Below are positions 55,335 to 58,597 of a stretch of 58,597 nt of DNA, piece by piece; position 1 is the first letter of the stretch; the number at the start of each line of letters is the position of its first letter. The stretch spans positions 1 to 58,597 of the forward strand of contig JAAXGZ010000086.1 in NCBI GenBank assembly GCA_012271135.1, written 5' to 3'. The DNA is from Caldilineales bacterium. Its GTDB lineage: Bacteria > Chloroflexota > Anaerolineae > Caldilineales > Caldilineaceae. A program made the translations under genes and the position numbers. The notes under the pieces are model-generated. The model was given only the letters and a program-made list of their open reading frames with translations, was not told the DNA's origin and did not search any database.

Positions 55335-56369
55335 ATGTCCGCCCACGATGCCTCCTCCCTCCTGTCTGTCGAGGATCTGCACGTACATTTCCATACCGAA
55401 CAGGGGACCGTGCAGGCTGTGAACGGCGTCAGTTTCACCGTAGGCCGGGGTCAGACCCTGGGGGTCTTGGGCGAGAGTGGCTGCGGCAAGTCCGTCACCG
55501 GCTTTTCCTTGCTCCGGCTGATTCGGCCGCCGGGCCGAATCGAGAGGGGGCGTATCGTCTACCACGGGCTGGACACGGAACTGGACCTGGTCCAGGAACC
55601 GTCCAGGAGTCCTCTCCTGCGCCAAGTGCGTGGAGGTGAAATCGCCATGATTTTCCAAGAACCCATGACCTCGCTGGATCCGGTGTACACGGCAGGCAAC
55701 CAGGTGCTGGAAGCCATCAACTATCACCTGGACGTGTCCCAGGCCGCGGCCTGGGACATGGCGGTGACGATGCTGGGCAAAGTGGGTCTGCCGGAACCGC
55801 AACGGATTATGCATACCTACCCCCACCAGCTGAGCGGCGGCATGCGGCAACGGGTCATGATTGCCATCGCCCTGGCCTGCCATCCCCAACTACTGATCGC
55901 GGACGAACCCACCACGGCCCTGGACGTCACCACGGAAGCCCAGATTCTGGAATTGCTGCAGGAATTGCAGACCGATCTGCAGATGGCCATCCTGTTTATC
56001 ACCCATGACTTGGGTGTTATCGCCGAGATGGCCCAGGAGGTCATCGTGATGTATCTGGGCGAGATCGTGGAACGAACCGACATCGAGTCTCTTTTCGCGG
56101 AACCGCTGCACCCTTACACCCGCGCGTTGCTGGAATCCATCCCACGCCTGGGGACGCGCGATGGCAAGCGTCTCCAAGCCATTGAGGGCGTTGTCCCATC
56201 CCCGGCCGACATCCCGCTGGGCTGCACCTTTCACCCCCGCTGTCCGGATTTCATGCCCGGCCTGTGCGACGTGCATGCACCCACACCGCAGACCCTGACC
56301 GACGGGCGGCAGGTACAGTGCTTTCTGTACGACGACCAGCGGCCTGGCGTCAGGAATTTGCAGTCATGA
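55335..56369 (+). CDS. ABC importer ATPase, DppD/OppD type (second system)
   Basis: A 344-residue ATPase: Walker [10 protein letters not shown]-loop [10 protein letters not shown], signature LSGGMRQR, Walker [13 protein letters not shown], and the Opp C-terminal Cys region [15 protein letters not shown]. Seven nt follow the dppC stop, and its own stop overlaps the next start as ATGA. Confidence 0.93.
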   Translation: MSAHDASSLLSVEDLHVHFHTEQGTVQAVNGVSFTVGRGQTLGVLGESGCGKSVTGFSLLRLIRPPGRIERGRIVYHGLDTELDLVQEPSRSPLLRQVRGGEIAMIFQEPMTSLDPVYTAGNQVLEAINYHLDVSQAAAWDMAVTMLGKVGLPEPQRIMHTYPHQLSGGMRQRVMIAIALACHPQLLIADEPTTALDVTTEAQILELLQELQTDLQMAILFITHDLGVIAEMAQEVIVMYLGEIVERTDIESLFAEPLHPYTRALLESIPRLGTRDGKRLQAIEGVVPSPADIPLGCTFHPRCPDFMPGLCDVHAPTPQTLTDGRQVQCFLYDDQRPGVRNLQS

Positions 56370-57391
56370 GCACGTCGCCCACCACTCCGTTGCTCACGGT
56401 TGAGGATCTCAGGATGCACCATCCTGTGGGCGCTGGCATGATGCAGCGCCGCACCGGGGTTGTGAAGGCTGTGGACGGCATCTCCTTTACCATCCCGACC
56501 GGCCGCACCCTCGGCTTGGTGGGCGAGTCGGGCTGCGGCAAGACGACCACGGGTCACTGCATCATGCGGGGTTATACCCCCACTGCCGGCCGGATTCTTT
56601 TTCACGATCCGAACCGCGGCCCCCTGGACATCTGCCAGGCGGACAGGCGCACCCTGGCCTACATCCGCCAGAAGGTGCAGATGGTCTTTCAGGATCCGTA
56701 TTCATCCCTGAATCCACGCATGACGGTTCAGGAGATTGTGGGTGAACCCCTGCGCGTCAATCAGGGCCTGTCCGGGCCGGCACTGCGGGCACGGGTTGAG
56801 GAACTGCTGACCGTCGTGGGCCTGCACGTCAGTGCCATGAATCGTTTTCCCCATGCATTCAGTGGCGGCCAGCGGCAACGCCTGGTCATTGCCCGGGCCC
56901 TGTCCCTGCGTCCTGCCCTGATTGTCGCTGACGAGCCCGTGTCGGCCCTGGACGTCTCCATCCAGGCCCAAACCCTGAATCTGCTGCAGGATCTCCAGGA
57001 GCGTTATGGTCTTTCCTATCTGTTCATTGCCCACGACCTGAGCGTGGTGGAGCACATCAGCGACGAAGTCGCGGTGATGTATGTAGGACGCATTGTGGAA
57101 ATGGGCCCCACACACCAGGTTTTCGACACCCCGCGCCATCCCTACACGTCAGCCCTGCTCTCGGCCGTGCCCCGTCCCAATCCCTCACGCACACACCAGC
57201 GGATCATTCTGCAGGGGGAAGTGCCCAACCCAGCCAATCCACCGTCCGGCTGCGCCTTTCATCCCCGTTGCCGTCACGCCGAAGACCGCTGCCGCCACGA
57301 AATTCCCGTCCTGCAGGCCACGGGAGATGGGCACAGGGTAGCCTGCCATTTTGCCGACTCGCTGTCACTGCCCGGGATTGGCCAAGTCTGA
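56366..57391 (+). CDS. ABC importer ATPase, DppF/OppF type (second system)
   Basis: A 341-residue ATPase: Walker [14 protein letters not shown]-loop [10 protein letters not shown], signature FSGGQRQR, Walker [12 protein letters not shown], and the tail [14 protein letters not shown]. With DppD it powers the importer. A PhyH gene follows after 15 nt. Confidence 0.93.
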   Translation: MSTSPTTPLLTVEDLRMHHPVGAGMMQRRTGVVKAVDGISFTIPTGRTLGLVGESGCGKTTTGHCIMRGYTPTAGRILFHDPNRGPLDICQADRRTLAYIRQKVQMVFQDPYSSLNPRMTVQEIVGEPLRVNQGLSGPALRARVEELLTVVGLHVSAMNRFPHAFSGGQRQRLVIARALSLRPALIVADEPVSALDVSIQAQTLNLLQDLQERYGLSYLFIAHDLSVVEHISDEVAVMYVGRIVEMGPTHQVFDTPRHPYTSALLSAVPRPNPSRTHQRIILQGEVPNPANPPSGCAFHPRCRHAEDRCRHEIPVLQATGDGHRVACHFADSLSLPGIGQV

Positions 57392-57406
57392 TCAGAGGTT
57401 TTCACC

Positions 57407-58135
57407 ATGCATCTCACAACCCAGGAAATTCAGGCGTTTCAGGATGCAGGCGTGCTCCTGAAAACAGGTCTCGTTCCGGCCGCCACCACACAACGGATTC
57501 GCCAGGAGTGCCGAAACATCCACCAACGCATGCGCCAGGCACCTCCGGCCGGAGTGCATATTTCTTGGGAAGACGAGGACACGCGGGAATGGATCCGGCA
57601 ACTGATGCACAGCGAGCTGATCAGTCCCACGCTCAACGCCCTGTTGCGGAACGACACCATTCTGGACATTGTGGAAGATCTGATCGGTCCCGACATCTCC
57701 CTCTACCACAGTAAGCTGCTGCCCAAATCCCGGGGCACCGGCGCCGAAGTTCCTTGGCACCAGGACTACGCCTACTGGCGGCAGGACGCCAACCAACCCC
57801 TGATGGTCAACTGCATGCTGGCCATTGATCCGGCTGACGAACACAATGGGTGTCTTGAATTTCTACCGGGCAGCCACAAGTGGGGCCTGCAGGAACATGA
57901 ACGGCATCAGGAAGCGTTCGGGGTCTTCCTGCCCGGTCGTTACTATCCGCGCCCTGAAGGCCAGGCCTTTCCCATGCAGCCAGGGGATGCCCTGTTTTTC
58001 ACCTCTCTGGTCATTCACGGTTCCGCCCCCAATCGCTCCGATGTGGATCGCTGGGCCAATACCATTGCCTACAACGTAACCGGCAACGGCAGGGACCAGT
58101 GCCGGGAAGTCCTGCGCGGCCGGCCTCTCGCCTGA
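57407..58135 (+). CDS. Phytanoyl-CoA dioxygenase (PhyH) family Fe(II)/2-oxoglutarate oxygenase
   Basis: A 242-residue double-stranded beta-helix oxygenase. The iron-binding triad is visible: HQD in PWHQDYAYW, and the distal His in VIHGSAPNRSD with the 2-oxoglutarate-binding Arg in DRWANTIAY. Further family segments are GCLEFLPGSHKWG and QPGDALFF. It hydroxylates small molecules at the expense of 2-oxoglutarate and O2. It is co-transcribed with the importer (15-nt gap), so its substrate may be the imported compound. Confidence 0.88.
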   Translation: MHLTTQEIQAFQDAGVLLKTGLVPAATTQRIRQECRNIHQRMRQAPPAGVHISWEDEDTREWIRQLMHSELISPTLNALLRNDTILDIVEDLIGPDISLYHSKLLPKSRGTGAEVPWHQDYAYWRQDANQPLMVNCMLAIDPADEHNGCLEFLPGSHKWGLQEHERHQEAFGVFLPGRYYPRPEGQAFPMQPGDALFFTSLVIHGSAPNRSDVDRWANTIAYNVTGNGRDQCREVLRGRPLA

Positions 58136-58364
58136 CCGCCGATCCCTGCCAAGCAACGTATGGGGCAGCGGATATACGGCGATCCCATCACCCCCATTGC
58201 GTGTGCCCACACCACGAAATCCAGACCGGAAGCATGTCTCTCTGCGGTGCGGACAGCCAGAGTTCAGGCTGCCACGGCTTTTCCCGCCGTACCCACCAAC
58301 TGGACATTTCACGCGGGAGGAATCGACATCCTCAGCATGGTTACATAAATTGACAACTGTAGTA

Positions 58365-58597
58365 TCAAGCCAGTGGCATGGTGACTTTCACATTCCCCTC
58401 CACGTGGGAGCGAAGGATCGCCAATAGGATTTCCAGGCTTTTGCGCGCCTCGGTTCCAGGCGACTCCAGCATGCCGCCGTGGTCCAGGACGTGAACCAAC
58501 TCTGCCACTGCCCCCGCTTGGTACTCCATCGCAAAGGAGCGGTCCGAAACCATATCCTGATAGGACCAGTCTAATACCAATCCATCATGTCTGGATT
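58365..58597 (-). CDS. Gfo/Idh/MocA-like oxidoreductase, C-terminal end (partial)
   Basis: The last 77 codons of a minus-strand gene that continues beyond the window. The frame is open to position 58597. The segment GGMLESPGTEARKSLEILLAILRSHVEG looks like the C-terminal helix region of Gfo/Idh/MocA oxidoreductases, where the last helix follows a D-x-x-xGR/A-x-x-L-E-I pattern. It is convergent with the PhyH gene. The assignment rests on the C-terminus only. The 229-bp gap 58136-58364 holds no gene. Confidence 0.55.
   Translation of the reverse strand, partial: SRHDGLVLDWSYQDMVSDRSFAMEYQAGAVAELVHVLDHGGMLESPGTEARKSLEILLAILRSHVEGNVKVTMPLA

Overview
The window looks like a chromosomal segment of a GC-rich, heterotrophic bacterium. 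Two peptide/oligosaccharide (Opp/Dpp-type) and two MalEFG-type ABC importers, Gfo/Idh/MocA and PhyH enzymes, GH2/GH16 glycosidases, a sulfatase and a Uma2-type nuclease resemble gene content of Chloroflexota (Caldilinea/Anaerolineae-like or sponge- or sediment-associated lineages). That placement is inference from gene content only. No rRNA, tRNA, CRISPR or origin was recognised.

Layout. 1-0.9 kb: a truncated TnpB (IS200/IS605) gene abuts a frameshifted ribbon-helix-helix antitoxin and the first residues of a PIN toxin. 1-7.1 kb: a large conserved protein of unknown function, a Gfo/Idh/MocA oxidoreductase, a DinB-like protein, an SPFH protein and a LiaF-C-like protein. 7.3-14.6 kb (minus): a sugar operon with GH2, a GH43-like propeller protein, a Tat lipoprotein binding protein and two permeases. 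15.0-21.2 kb (plus): a complete Opp/Dpp-type importer divergent from it. 21.4-22.7 kb: a Uma2 nuclease followed by a decayed oppF 3' end. 22.8-27.2 kb (minus): a second MalEFG system with an amidohydrolase. 28-33 kb: a membrane protein, a sulfatase, an MDR dehydrogenase, a 2-hydroxyacid dehydrogenase and a GH16 lipoprotein. 34.1-35.6 kb: an intact-looking DDE insertion sequence with 14-bp terminal inverted repeats. 35.8-40.9 kb: a double-length UxaA-like protein, an MDR reductase and an HtrA-like protein with an altered triad. 41.7-49.3 kb (plus): an assimilatory sulfate/sulfite reduction and siroheme operon. 49.3-58.6 kb: an FAH-family enzyme, a transposase relic, a second Opp/Dpp-type importer, a PhyH oxygenase and the end of an oxidoreductase.

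The most interesting element is the leader of the sulfur operon. A 56-residue ORF with a near-consensus ribosome binding site contains 18 cysteines. It is followed 58 nt later by a perfect 10-bp GC-rich hairpin and seven T residues, then by the sulfite reductase gene. Three in-frame TGCTCGT segments in the Cys run can pair with a GCGAGCA segment that can alternatively pair with the terminator's 5' arm. This is the 1:2 / 2:3 / 3:4 logic of amino-acid transcription attenuation, apparently using cysteine, the pathway end product. The operon then encodes an APS/PAPS reductase, a sulfite reductase, and siroheme enzymes (a methyltransferase-dehydrogenase fusion in the reverse order of CysG, plus a chelatase).

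Other cross-window patterns: all four importer operons carry a strong stem-loop between the binding-protein gene and the first permease gene. No stand-alone transcriptional regulator was found. Several decayed gene ends (oppF, malG, an IS701-like transposase, a PIN toxin) show past rearrangement.
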